Positions 44,548-55,380 of a DNA stretch of 64,000 nucleotides are shown piece after piece. Within the stretch, counting starts at the first letter, position 1. Each line of letters opens with the position of its first letter. Made by a program: the position numbers and the translations under genes. Origin of the DNA: Diphasiastrum complanatum. Taxonomy: Eukaryota; Streptophyta; Lycopodiopsida; Lycopodiales; Lycopodiaceae. The notes beneath the pieces are model-generated. The model had not been told where the DNA came from. It made no database searches and worked only from the letters and a program-made list of their open reading frames with translations. The DNA is taken from contig CM055101.1 of NCBI GenBank assembly GCA_029204225.1, positions 33,239,683-33,303,682 on the forward strand, read 5' to 3'.

Positions 44548-45097
44548 GTGTATATACATACAATAAATAAATACTCACACACAATGATTTATCCATATAC
44601 AATAGATAAGTCAATAATCAGTGGTAGCATGAATTAGAGTCCCTCTGTGAACTCCTTTGTATCGGACTATCTCATTCCATAGAATCAGAGATCTTTAGAG
44701 AGAGTGAAAGTAATTCAAGAAGTAGAGATAGACACATAGTGTACTACTATGAACCATTCTCGGTCACAAGATCGTGATATGATCTTTGTATTCATAATAG
44801 CTTAACACAGATTCTCTATTTTCTTTATGTGTGTTTGCACTAACAAATGCTTTCTGATAAATTCTTCTCTTGTACTGATACTCGTTCAACGGCTCATTCA
44901 GAATATCTATTTCGAAAGAAGCATGGCTGTCATAGACACCTAACTGATTCACTCCCTTCATGGTGGCCTTTGACACCTACAAAGATATTCCTCTGGTCGA
45001 TCTAAGTAATAGTCTGAATCAACACTTGGTAAAGATTCTGTGATTCTATCATAATTTAATGTTGAGTTTTTCTCTTGTCTGGATTTCATATTTAGCA
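44548..45097 (+). mobile_element. Candidate 5' LTR inserted in the RNase H relic
   Basis: Begins near TGTATATACATAC at 44549 and is followed a few bases after AGCA by a primer-site-like TGGTATCAAAGCTG. If right, it is the 5' LTR of another + strand element whose body should lie to the right, but no coding body is recognised there. Confidence 0.35.
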
Positions 45098-45101
45098 AGA
45101 G

Positions 45102-45115
45102 TGGTATCAAAGCTG
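45102..45115 (+). other. Primer-site-like sequence
   Basis: TGGTATCAAAGCTG resembles the initiator tRNA-Met primer site TGGTATCAGAGC with one mismatch. Confidence 0.45.
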
Positions 45116-47637
45116 ATAAAATGATTATTCCTAAACAATATTTTGTCATACAAACCCAACACATGTCATCATAAAGGAATGGTCATGAGACACATTCACA
45201 CGGATATGTAAAAGTCCCATTGCAATTTCGTTAACAACTTTTAGGGTGGTCTCATATGGATGGGAAAGTGGATAGGGCCCAAACACTCTCTTCTAATTGG
45301 TTGAGGCCACTTTAAGTAGGTTCTTTCTTGTTTCACATAATGTGGGATTTAGCCTAAAATGGCATTATGTGTGGTAGTAATGGATGAAGGGAGGTCCCCA
45401 TGTATTTTCATGGGCTTAGTACAATGATTGCACTTGCGTCCATCAAGTGGCCTAGAGTAAAAAATCTCATTGATGGTGTTGTAAGGAGGAAAAGGAGGAT
45501 GAGGGGGGGGCTAAGAGGCCCCATATGAGACCACCCTTACTATTACCACCATGAAAGGTCTCAAGAAAGGCTACCATACACATAGATGAAATGTGCCAAC
45601 AAGAAATCTTCTATGGAGAAATGGTGTATGCCAAAACTTTAAAATGGTCTAAACCACCACAACCACAAATATTTCTAAAAGGATCATTTCCCTTATATAT
45701 AGGATAAAATACCATTTCACTTACTATTATCCAACGTGATAATGAAATGTGCTCTAATTTTTTTTGGGTAAAATTCTCTACTATAGATTCATAATTGCAT
45801 TGGTCCAAATTCTTACTAGTGGGAAAAAAGTATTTAAGGGCATGTAGATCTTTGATTGTGGTTTTTGTGGATTGATGAGCAAGTAAATTTTATGGAGAGT
45901 ACTTTAGTGCCATTTGATGGATTTTCATTTTAGTTTAAAGTTCTTGAGAAAATCCTCTACAATATAGTATAAATCCCAAAGTCTTGGTCCACTTAAACTT
46001 TATGGTTTTTGAACATATCTTTCAAACTCAAAAAAATATGACTTTTGCCTATAGTTATTATAGTCAACCATGGCTAAAACTTACCACTAAAACTAACAAC
46101 CCTGTACCATAGTTATTTATATTCTACGTCAAGGAATGTTGCACATGAAAAGTGTTAGAAATGTTAAAATCTTACTTATCCCACTCATTGTTGATAAATG
46201 TTAAATTGTTGAAAATGATGAGTGGGATAAGTGTTAATTACGCATATGTGAAGATTCAAGGTGCACCATTTTGCCTAATGCCATGTAGAAAGTGCACTTG
46301 AAGCAAAAAAAGTGCACCCACCAATGTCAATCTTCCATGTGTTTCTTCTAAACAAGTGATCCATGATATATCAACAAATGATGTCATCCAACAACCTATT
46401 TTATGGTCTTTAAATTTTTAGCTCAACTTGTCACAAGTTTTAGCTCTGCTTGGCTATAGTCAAAAGACCACTTATAAAACCAAGCTGCAATGTTGAATGA
46501 CTGTCCCAACCCATCTCCCACACTCTCACCCCTCAACCCATCACATTCAAGACAATTAGGCCTTGCTAGACATGTATTCCAACTTACTTTTAATGTTTGT
46601 GAAACATCTTAATAACTGTTTATATACGTGCACAATCACAATAATTCCTTGAGTATAGTCTGAAGGCGCCTTCATAATTGTTTGCATTATTCCTTGGATA
46701 CATCTTGAATCCAAGTATGTTCTTAGCTTGATATGGAGAACATATCGTGAAGATCCTGTCAAAGATTACATGTATCTTCTAGACGATTCTGAGCTAAAAA
46801 TGCATTTTCATAATGCTTAAATTTTATTTATTTATTTATTTTCCAATGTATACCTCAAGGGTATGCTCAAGATTTACTGATCATCTTTTGATTGTGATCA
46901 CTCTTTTTATGTGATATACTGCCAATTCTCTTAATAATCAGGTACTTTTCTACTCTAGAGTGCTATCATTAAGTAAGTCAATTGGACATTCACACCTAGG
47001 ATGGTTTCACACTTGACTCTCTAGCAAGTTCGTTACTTAAAACAAAATCCTTCCATTAGTTAGTTTGTTAAAAAACAAGAACATTGTGGCATAACACAAA
47101 GGCCTTGTCGTAATTATGGGGTTTTGAGATTTATAAATTTTGACATGAGAAATGAACATTTCGTAAGAATGTATGAAAGTTATTTAGTCATTTTCTAGCT
47201 TTACAAATAATCATAATTATTTTTGTATCTAAGTATTTGTCATGTCACAAACTCGAAATCAATAGTCCGAAAATTATGCATAACTTTTAAAATAGTAGGC
47301 TCACAATATTGCAATCAGTTTTCAAAAGTAACGACAAATTTTATTATTAAGTATTTGTAGTTTTATAGCTTAATACAAAATTTATATTCACAAAAGTAGT
47401 AGTAGATTTGACGATGTAATACTTACGATTTCATGATGCACATTCACAATTGCAAAACAATGAATATCACAATTTATTGTACATGAATTGATGAAAGTAG
47501 TGATAAATTTTATCGTTCTCAATTTCATGATTAAATTCACAAAAAGTAGTCACAATTTGTGCAATTAAACGATCACGATTTCTATTAACAATTTTTATCA
47601 TAGATATTCATGAGAGTAACCGCAAATATCATGATTG
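45116..47637. other. AT-rich intergenic DNA, no supported gene
   Basis: A G run at about 45505 is the only simple sequence of note apart from the hairpin at 46174-46232. I see no coding region. Confidence 0.4.
46174..46232. repeat. Perfect 15-bp inverted repeat, 29-base loop
   Basis: ACTTATCCCACTCAT at 46174-46188 is the exact reverse complement of 46218-46232. It is isolated, with no gene next to it. Confidence 0.85.
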
Positions 47638-47646
47638 AGTACTCAC

Positions 47647-48408
47647 CAAGGTTGCAGTTTGCGTTCTGGAACGCGATCCAGGATTTCCCATTAGGGTTTC
47701 CCGTAACGCAATTTTTTTTTTTTGTATAGTTGCCAATATGGGTATCATGTGAAAGGATATCAAAAAAGCAATTGTTATGCAGATCTGTTGCTTGGTTTCA
47801 GATGGCTGCGGGCTACATTGATTAGAAATCTGGATATCAGTAGATGGTCTAAGAAAACTGGCTGCATTTTCATATGGTTTCAAAAATTTGGAGTGTGTAG
47901 TTTGCGGATTGTTTTGGGTGCGAAACACCAAGAAGTGTGTTTTCACTCAGGGAGTTGGAAGGCCAAATCATAAAGAGGCCTTACCGTCGGGGCCGGGCTC
48001 TACCGGCAGCCCCCGGACCCCACCGTTGGGGGGCATTGCCCCACAAACCCCCCACCGAGGGGCTACCGCCCCCCGGACCCCCTGTTTCTCGGGGGGCTAC
48101 TGCCCCCCGAACCCCCTGTTTCAGCTATTCCAAAAGAAGTATACAATTCCTGCCAATCTAAGGAAGGCTCCTTCTAGCTCTTTCTATCATTTTCTAACAG
48201 AAAACGGAATTAGTAGATCTGCAAACCATTGGCATTAGAACACCATTCAAAACTGATTTAGTTAATATTAAACTCAAAAAGAAAAAATTGGCCATTACTA
48301 CTTTCTCCACAAATTAAAAAAAAATGCGATCCGGGTCGCGGATCGTTGACGTTCCGGATTGCACAATCTGGAACGTTTTTGCAGCGGATCGCGATCCGCT
48401 GTAACACA
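47647..48408. mobile_element. Non-autonomous Mutator-type element (762 bp)
   Basis: Flanked by 9-bp direct repeats AGTACTCAC at 47638-47646 and 48409-48417, the target duplication length of Mutator-like elements. The ends are imperfect inverted repeats: left GGTTGCAG with GGAACGCGATCC, right CTGTAACA with GGATCGCGATCC. The right end also has GTTCC words in both orientations. There is no transposase frame. A GC-rich tandem repeat lies inside at 47985-48123. Confidence 0.7.
47985..48123. repeat. GC-rich tandem repeat inside the Mutator-type element
   Basis: Degenerate copies of GGGGGCTACCGCCCCCCG plus AACCCCCTGTTTC. The words are near-palindromic (GGGGGC...GCCCCC), so the stretch can form stable hairpins. 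It is the most GC-rich patch in the window. Confidence 0.85.
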
Positions 48409-48532
48409 AGTACTCACTAATTTCATAATTTGATACAATTAATAAAACTCATATTCAATATTAAAAAAAGACACAATTTTAGTCTTTAGAAAAATTGCTA
48501 TTTTCTATTCACAATTGCATCACTAAAAGTAT

Positions 48533-48720
48533 GCCACAATCAAAGTATTCAGAGTATCAGGATCAATATTCAGAGTTTCATGATCAATTTTCAAAGTTTC
48601 ACGATCAGTATTTAGAGTTTCACGATAAGTGTTCAGAGTTTCACAATCAGTATTCCGACTGTCACGATCAGTACTCAGAGTTTCACAATCAGTATTCAAA
48701 GTATTCAGGTTTCAGTATTC
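48533..48720. repeat. 21-bp minisatellite
   Basis: About eight copies of TCAGAGTTTCACGATCAGTAT and variants. The + strand frame reads repeated SEFHDQY, which follows from the 21-bp (seven-codon) period; I do not take it as a gene. Confidence 0.85.
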
Positions 48721-49149
48721 ACGATATTCACGTTTCAATATTCACATTTTAATGCATCAACTCCTCATCCAACCTACAACAAGTTCAAAGGTCAATTTCT
48801 AAAAGTTAAAAATAATAAGCAATAAATGAACACCACTTTTGTGGGAAAAAAAAAAAAACGACCTTCTATACACATGTTATTTTGAAAGAGAACACCAACA
48901 AGCCTAATTTGAATATGAAACAATATCATTTGTTCTTGCATGGCATGTGGACACAACAAATAATACAAAGCAAAAGTAGCTCTTGAAATGAAGACAACAT
49001 CCAATAAAAATCTTAAATCTCTAAACGACTTGCACATACAACCATTGAAAAAAGAAAAACTAAGTTGATAATAAATATAGCTAGAAAAAATATGAAATTC
49101 AGTTCTTACTTGTTACATGCGCACTAAATAAAAAATAAATAAAATCTAA
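48721..49149. other. AT-rich intergenic DNA
   Basis: Nothing is recognised between the minisatellite and the LINE. Confidence 0.4.
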
Positions 49150-49337
49150 AGTGGTACGAGAATACCAAATGCCAAAGAGGAAGTGTGGTAGGATGGCGGC
49201 ACCCAGGGAAGGATGTGACGATCGGTGGTAAAGCTCATCCCCAAAAAGCTGTCAAGGATCCGTGTAGGTGACTGGAGACCCATCTCACTCCTCACTGTGG
49301 CCTTGCGAAAGCAATTAGCAACAGACTTCAGCTGCTA

Positions 49338-49790
49338 ATGCCCTCTTTGGTGCACGAAGAGCAGTCAGGCTTCATCAAAGGCAGGCTAATTCCTGACAAC
49401 CTGCTAACCGTTTGGGGAGGGCTAGAATATGCGGAGCACTCGAAGCAAGATGTCCTCTTCATCAAGCTTGACTTCAAAAAAGCCTATGACAAGCTGGATC
49501 TCAACTTTTTGAATTCCACTCTCAAGCAAATGAACTTCGGACCACAATTCAGAAAGGTTGTAAGTGGCCTCATGGGAGGAGGCTCTGGGAGACTGCTCCT
49601 TAATGGATCATTTTCAAACGAGTTTCCTATTCGTCGTGGAGTAAGGCAAGGCTATCCCTTGGCACCCTGCTCTTCTCTCTCTCGACCCAACCCCTCTTGG
49701 AGAGCATGAAAGATCTGGTGTCCAAACAATTGGTCAAAGGGGCGGACAAACAATGTCTACGATCATGTTTGCTGATGACACATGAGTTTT
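49338..49790 (+). pseudogene. LINE reverse transcriptase core
   Basis: Open frame 49338-49709 with HEEQSGFIKGRLIPDN, VLFIKLDFKKAYDKLD (motif A, first catalytic Asp) and RRGVRQGYPLAP (motif B). A frameshift near 49670 follows, and MFADDT at about 49765-49782 supplies the catalytic F-A-D-D. Further fragments continue to 50360 in changing frames. Confidence 0.85.
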
Positions 49791-50410
49791 CACAACACAC
49801 AGCCCTTCTGAAGTGGAGCATTCTCAACGTGCTTGGACCAATTCTGCCAAGCGTCAGGGGCAAAGCTCAACGAGGAGAAGACGGAGGTGCTCTACACAGG
49901 GCCCTGGGACTTGGACTTCCTTTCCCAAAAAGGCTGGAAAATCATCGAACCTAACCAGTCCATCAAATAACTCAGAATACAAATTGGGGTCAACATCAAT
50001 GCTAAGGATAGGCTATCTTCACTGCTCAAAAAGATGCAAGAGAAAGTTTAAAACCTGCAAACTAAGTGGCTTCCTTTTGTGGGACAGGCACTAGCCCTAG
50101 GCCTTGGGCAATTCAATGCAAGGGGTTCAAAGCGGTCAAGGACTTCCGAAGTCACGACAGCTGGATCACCCCAGAACATGCCCTCAGCAAAATTTTAACC
50201 CAAGTCAAGAAGAGTAAAGAGTTACTAGCGCAGGTCACTGAAAACATGAGGAGTTGGAGTGGGACCACCAAGTCCTTCAAATCAAGCCTCAAAGTGATCG
50301 AAACAACAAATGACAAGCAACTAACCCAGTTGTCAACGTACCAAGGATATCTGACCATTTGAAAAGGCACATCATGGCATGGCAAACTCAACAAAGTACG
50401 AGGCCTACAA

Positions 50411-51052
50411 ATGGCACCGAAGTGGTGGTCCCAAAACTTCAAGCGGCTAGGGGTGGAGCCGATCAGTGGCATATCCAAGTATCTGATATGGCGCATCTAC
50501 CAAGGTGCTCTCTACACAAAGATGTGGCAACAACGAATAGGAAAGGGGACATGGGCTTGTGACAAATGCTCTTCAAATCTTGATACCATCAAGCATGCAT
50601 TCTGGAGCTGCACCTGCTCCCAGCAAGGTTGGGAGACGCTCGCACTCTTGTGGGAGCTCACCTTCGAAACCAGACCCAAGATGAATATGCAATGCATGAT
50701 TTTTGGAAGGAACACAAGTCTACCCAAAGACCAATCAGCGGCATGGCGAGTGTTGTGGGCGTGCACTTTTGAAGCTATTTGGCAAACCCACATCACCTTT
50801 GCTTTCGGGAGCCACAACAATCCCATGGACTCCCTCAATGTGATCACTAATGCATGCACCCAAGCTGCAATAAGGGAGTCACCCAGCTCATCTAAAAACA
50901 CTCCGTCTGACTTGCTCCTAAAAGTGCTTGATACAGTCAACTCAAAGAATCTGAGCCTGAGGCCGATGGGCAAAATTAGAAGACTTATGCTGAGGCGAGC
51001 AATAGCGCAAAGGAATGTGCACCGTGGACAAGAACCAAACAGACACAGCTAG
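50411..51052 (+). pseudogene. LINE ORF2 C-terminal region with zf-RVT-like motif
   Basis: 213-codon open frame reading WWSQNFKRLGVEP, YLIWRIYQGALYTKMWQQRI, then CDKCSSNLDTIKHAFWSC (C-x2-C...H...C, the zinc-binding motif after LINE RTs in plants) and a Trp-rich helix region. The long open frame suggests this part is less decayed than the core. Confidence 0.75.
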
Positions 51053-51208
51053 GCTGTGGAGGACCACAAGGACCAGGACTCACTCACAAAGGATCCAAGG
51101 AGTGCCAAGAGAAAGAGGTCCGGGCACTCTCCAGTCCTGACCAAGCACAATGAACAGAGCAAAGGGACAGGGTCAAACAACGAAGGATAGAAGGCTCACA
51201 ATCCTTAA

Positions 51209-51266
51209 TTGGTCAGGGGGATTTGAACCCCCTTGCCCAAACAGGGGTGAGCCATCCAGTGACCAA
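51209..51266 (-). other. tRNA-like hairpin without D arm
   Basis: 58 bases on the - strand. TTGGTCA and TGACCAA form a perfect 7-bp acceptor-like stem. GGGGGTTCAAATCCCCC is a perfect T arm with B-box-like GGTTCAAATCC, and CCC-TGTTT-GGG could be an anticodon-like hairpin. The D arm is missing. It may be the head of a tRNA-derived SINE on the - strand (another A-box-like GGTAGCTCGG lies about 60 bases further up that strand). Confidence 0.55.
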
Positions 51267-51612
51267 GTTCCCACCATGAAGTGCACTCCTTGAAACCAAG
51301 GGCCGAGCTACCCAACTACTTTGGGGCGTGCCTAGTCATATTTGTAGTAGCTCTCGCATATGGAATCCTAGCAAAAGACTCCCTCACTTTATAAATAGTT
51401 GATACTTGTGGTTAGTTGTTGATAGAAAGAATCATGATAAAAGTTCTCATTAAAACTAGTCATCCATAGATACAAAAAGGTGCAATCATGGAAGAAAAGC
51501 ACTTGGATAAAGCAAATGCAAGTAGGCTCACCCCAACATTGGACACCTTGTATCCTCCATCTTGTGCACCACCGGTTCCAAAAAGAATTGAGGTTGTTTT
51601 AAACTGAGCAAT
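51267..51612. other. Intergenic DNA
   Basis: The first 60 bases may belong to the tRNA-derived head mentioned above. Nothing else is recognised. Confidence 0.35.
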
Positions 51613-51619
51613 GAGGTAC

Positions 51620-52510
51620 TCATTAAGGGGTTTTGACATTATGCGAGTAAATTTTTTGCGAGTTTCTTCTTGTCATGATTCAACAAAAATATAGCACATG
51701 GTGGCTACCCTTTTTATGCCACTACTTCAATGTTTATTATTGAGAATGTGGTTTGGTACATAGTTAAATATCTCACAAAGTAAACAAAAAAAGAAATTCA
51801 AAATAACTTTTTTTGCAACCTCCAAACATAGCACGTTGGCATGTTGGGCCGGGCCGAAAAAATATATTTTTGGCTCGGCCCAGCACGCCGGCGTGCTATG
51901 TTTGGAGGCTACAATTTTTTTTTTTCATTTTATATAGCACGTCGGCGTGCCATGTTTTGGAGGTTGCAAAAAATTATCTCATTTTATATAGCACGCCGAC
52001 GTGCTATCTTTAAAGGTTGCAAATTCTTTTATAACTGTTTTACTTAGCACGTCTACTTATTAGGTTTGGAGATTAAAATGAAACAGCTATAAAAAAAATT
52101 GCAACCTTTAAAGATAGCACGTCGGCATGCTATATAAAATGAGATAATTTTTTGCAACCTCCAAACATAGAATGCCGATGTCCTATATAAAATGAGAAAT
52201 TTTTTTGCAACCTCCAAACATAGCATGCCGGCGTGCGGGGCTGGGCCAAAAAGAAACTTAATTTTTTTTTTTGGGCGGCTAGGTCGAGCACGCCGGTGTG
52301 CTATGTTTGGAGGCTGTAAAAAAATTTAATTTGAATTTTTTTTTATTGTGTGAGAGTTTTAACTTTGTACCAAACCACATTCTTAATAATAAACATTGAA
52401 GTAGTGGCATGAAAAGGGTAGCACACCATGTGATATATTTTTGTTGAATCATGCCAAGAAAGAAACTCACAAAATATTTACTCGCAAAATGCCAAGGCCC
52501 CTCATTAAGT
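51620..52510. repeat. Long imperfect inverted repeat with nested palindromes
   Basis: Left arm about 51620-52047 and right arm about 52074-52508, roughly 90% alike by eye in the outer 190 bases (shared text such as CACTACTTCAATGTTTATTATT). The spacer is about 26 bases. Inside both arms sits a repeated unit TTTTTGCAACCTCCAAACATAG joined to a GCACGCCGGCGTGC-type palindrome and TATATAAAATGAGA. There are eight such palindromes in all. No open frame of substance. It may be a foldback or hairpin DNA element; a transcript would form a long double-stranded RNA. Confidence 0.85.
51844..51882. repeat. Near-perfect palindrome TGGGCCGGGCC...GGCTCGGCCCA
   Basis: A 39-base stretch centred on AAAAATATATTTTT that reads nearly the same on both strands. 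It lies in the outer third of the left arm of the inverted repeat; a decayed GGGGCTGGGCC relative is at 52237-52247. Confidence 0.8.
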
Positions 52511-53070
52511 GCAGTGCCACTGAAGGATTCGATGAGATATGTCCACCCCACAAACCAATGCACAATGGGTGCATGATTCTTTGGCACAAGCTTGGCCACC
52601 CAGTAGTAGACACTTCTCAATGTGAGAAAAGTAGAAGCGATCTTGGACATGGCAAAGGCCATACACAAAGTACCAATGGAGGTGACAATGAAAGCCTAGA
52701 TGGTAACAGTCCCAACACCGTTGCGAGTTGAATGGGTAATTTGGCGGGCTAAGGAGAAACTTATGGAATATTCCCTTAAATTCTCTTAAAATTCTTATAA
52801 ATTTAACATGATTTTGAAATATACTATGCGCATGTATAAAACAAATACAAAAATTACTAAAAAAAGAAGACTTTTTGTGCATTTTGAACCCCTTAAAAAT
52901 TCCAAAAATAACATGTTTTTGTATAAATTTTGATACTAAAATTTGATCCAAGGCAAAGTAAGATTTAATATGCATAAAATTTCTTGAATGATTGAAATCT
53001 TCATGGTAACGTGACTATAAAAAAAATGAATTGTCAAAATAAACACCATATTTAGCACATTCTTCAAACA
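52511..53070. other. Intergenic DNA, no supported gene
   Basis: Overlapping open frames on both strands at 52440-52975 show no motif I recognise. Confidence 0.35.
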
Positions 53071-53071
53071 T

Positions 53072-53674
53072 TTAATTTAGCATAACATGAAAGCACATGT
53101 CATTATATGGGGTAGCCATCACTTTGACTTTCATAACCATTAGTATCTCAGATGTTGAAGAGACATCCTCTTCTTCACTATTGACAAGAACACCACCATC
53201 CTCCAAATGCAAACCGTAGGTTTCTGGCATAGTTGCTTTTGAACGTGTGTGCCTACTTGGACTAGCAAAAGTTTGTTCAATGGAAGGAGTTGCAGGAATT
53301 TTTTGTCTTAAAAATTGTAATAGTTGACTTTCGAAGATGCCTAGTCCTTGTGAGAGCTTGAAATCGTACACAAGAATATCCACTTCCGCGAGTTGCAACA
53401 CACTTGTATGTGGGCTATTTTTTGACTTCCGCTTCTTGGACGTGCCCTTTCGGGTATGCAACATCTCTAATGAGTATTTCCCTCTATAAGCATCAGCATG
53501 ATATGTTTGAAACCAATGTACAGTAATCAAAGTTATTAGATTAAATCTGGCATCTCTAGACATAGACAATACCTTGGCAATCCAAAATGGATGTTGCAAT
53601 GGATCGTCAGATGCAAGTGTTGCAATCAATGAACCTTCTTTCAAATCTTGAATAGACAATTTGATACACAACAA
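53072..53674 (-). pseudogene. Decayed coding block, unknown (PFWIAKVL / VHWFQTYHADAYRGKY)
   Basis: An uninterrupted 200-codon frame. The N-terminal third (LKEGSLIATLASDDPLQHPF, WIAKVLSMS, ITVHWFQTYHADAYRGKY) resembles, from memory, a small module found near the end of some transposon-encoded and hypothetical proteins; I cannot name it. A basic KKRKSKN patch and an acidic NSEEEDVSST tail follow. Its length and composition suggest real former coding sequence. It follows, on the same strand, the related block at 53838-54225, with a frameshift and stops between them. Confidence 0.4.
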
Positions 53675-53837
53675 CTATAATGCAATGTTTTATTTTGATT
53701 TTGATCGGAAATAAGAAAAGCTTTTCTCTCGTCCCTACCCACACTCTCCCATATAATATTCTGCTCAGCACTAAAGACCACACTGCTCAACGTAAAGCCA
53801 GACAGCTGCTTTTTAGTTTCTTCTCTAGAAGAGTTGC

Positions 53838-54225
53838 TCAGTTCAATCTCTTATCATTTTTGTTCTTCTTTGTCGGCTGTTTCTGGGGTTCATTGACTAC
53901 AACCAAAATCTTTGATTGCTTTTGATTATTTAGATCCTCGACTGTCACAATAACAGTATCCAATTCGTCCTCTCCTTCATAATCCACCCATGTGACAGGG
54001 CCACAACACTTAGACTCTTTCAGATTTAACTCCGTGCTTGGCTTTCGGCACAAGTATAGCTTCATTCCATCCTCCTGATAATATTTGATGGCCCACTCAT
54101 AATTAAGGCACTTCGACTTCAAAGGTTTAGAAACTCTAGGAGGATCGGCAAGTTTTTTTTATTGAGATTTCTTTGGAGGAGTCCGAGAGTCATCCTCGTC
54201 AGATCCACCAAACTTGAATTAGATG
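53838..54225 (-). pseudogene. Upstream part of the same decayed coding block
   Basis: From about 54225 the - strand reads FKFGGSDEDDSRTPPKKSQ, one stop, KLADPPRVSKPLKSK, then an open run from 54122: CLNYEWAIKYYQEDGMKLYL, CCGPVTWVDYEGEDELDTV and a Lys/Asn-rich end at 53838. The acidic-then-basic layout upstream of the 53072-53674 block suggests one long protein, perhaps transposon-encoded. Family unknown. Confidence 0.35.
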
Positions 54226-54839
54226 CGTTTTTGGGTTATACTTGTACGCATCATTGATATTCAGAAAGTAGCACAAATGGATTGCAAAATACCTAATCAA
54301 ATATAGAGAATTGTTATATTGACTTACTCTATGTGAAAAATAGATTCAAAGATGTGTACTTTTAATATGAGAAGCAATCTTTCCAACCTATCCTTAATAA
54401 CTCTCTCATAAGTCGCTTTATCATAATTTTCGATACTGTGTATCAAGAGGTAATATCTCATAGGGCTATTTGTCCATTAAGGAAATGTTTTAACAGTGCA
54501 TGATCCAAATCCTCAAGAAGTGAGGATGACAAATGAGTTTAACATAAGTATATATAGGTTTTGGATTCATGATTACTAACCGTAATAAATATACTTCGTA
54601 TTGATGTCGTAAAATTCTAGAAATCTTTGACGAACAATTATTTTTGGTCATTGCGGTTTAAAATTTTGTTAAAAATTTTACGGCAACATAATCATTACAT
54701 TTCTTATAAAGGGGTGCACGTCATTCTATACAAGGGCTACACATCATTCTACATCTTGTTAAGGGTTAAGCAATCCTCTTTTGGTAGTATATTCTATTAG
54801 GCTCAGTAAACAAGGTTAAAAGCATTCCTTTTTATGTTG

Positions 54840-55350
54840 GAATGGCTCATTCTTTCAAGCAGTCCAGGTGATTATCTTCTTTGTCTACTGATACCCACAT
54901 CTCCATTGATGGTTTGCCTAGTTCACAAAATGATAGCCATGTTTCAATAGAAGGCTTGATTGATGTGTCTAGTGAGAATCATCTTTCAGTTGAGGGTATT
55001 TCAGATTTCTTCACTTATGAGCAATGCTCTAAAATTGTTAACGACTGTGAGGTCAGCCATTCCATTTTTTGAGATTTTGTGTTTGCCTCTCTATCATATA
55101 GAATTTTTTCTCCATCCAAGACTGTGAATACAAGTCAAGAACAAAATGAATCTCAAAGAACTGGATCTGTGCGTAATCCAAGAGTTTCATTAGATAATGA
55201 TATTGATAGGAATTTGGAATCAAGAACACCTAAATTTTCATTTGCTTCGTCATCCCCTTTCTATCGAAGAAGAAGAGCTTTTGGCCGAGATTTGCGTTTT
55301 TTTACATTCATTTATTTTTCGAATATTATTCCGAATATGTGTGATTAAAA
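54840..55350 (+). pseudogene. Decayed frame with S-H-x-S-x-E-G-x repeats
   Basis: A possible start is ATG 54842 (MAHSFKQSR then a stop). The same frame continues with three units of about 14 residues: THISIDGLPSS, SHVSIEGLIDVSS and NHLSVEGISDF. A stop at 55070 and a new open stretch follow (NTSQEQNESQRTGSVRNPRV, SSSPFYRRRRAFGRD). Ser-rich and Arg-rich text of this kind suggests a nuclear or regulatory protein, but no family is recognised. It might be part of one gene with 55381-55689. Confidence 0.35.
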
Positions 55351-55380
55351 TGCATTGGTCTATGTTGGGACCACAACATT

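Larger units (their letters stand above)
49150..51190 (+). mobile_element. 5'-truncated LINE (L1-like) retrotransposon
   Basis: The body starts inside the RT N-terminus near 49180, so ORF1, the endonuclease and part of RT are missing, the usual outcome of incomplete target-primed reverse transcription. It then runs through RT to the C-terminal Cys-His domain and a short 3' region. No clean poly(A) tail or target duplication was found. The tRNA-like sequence at 51209-51266 lies at its 3' side. Confidence 0.8.

Noticed and set aside
47888-48238. Pro-rich frame in the GC-rich patch
   Set aside because: Explained by the GC-rich minisatellite within the Mutator-type element.
48495-48752. SEFHDQY repeat protein
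   Set aside because: The 21-bp minisatellite has a period divisible by three, so an open repeat frame is expected without selection.
52279-52731. Opposing frames at the right arm of the inverted repeat
   Set aside because: They read through the repeat arm and its flank in both directions without any motif.
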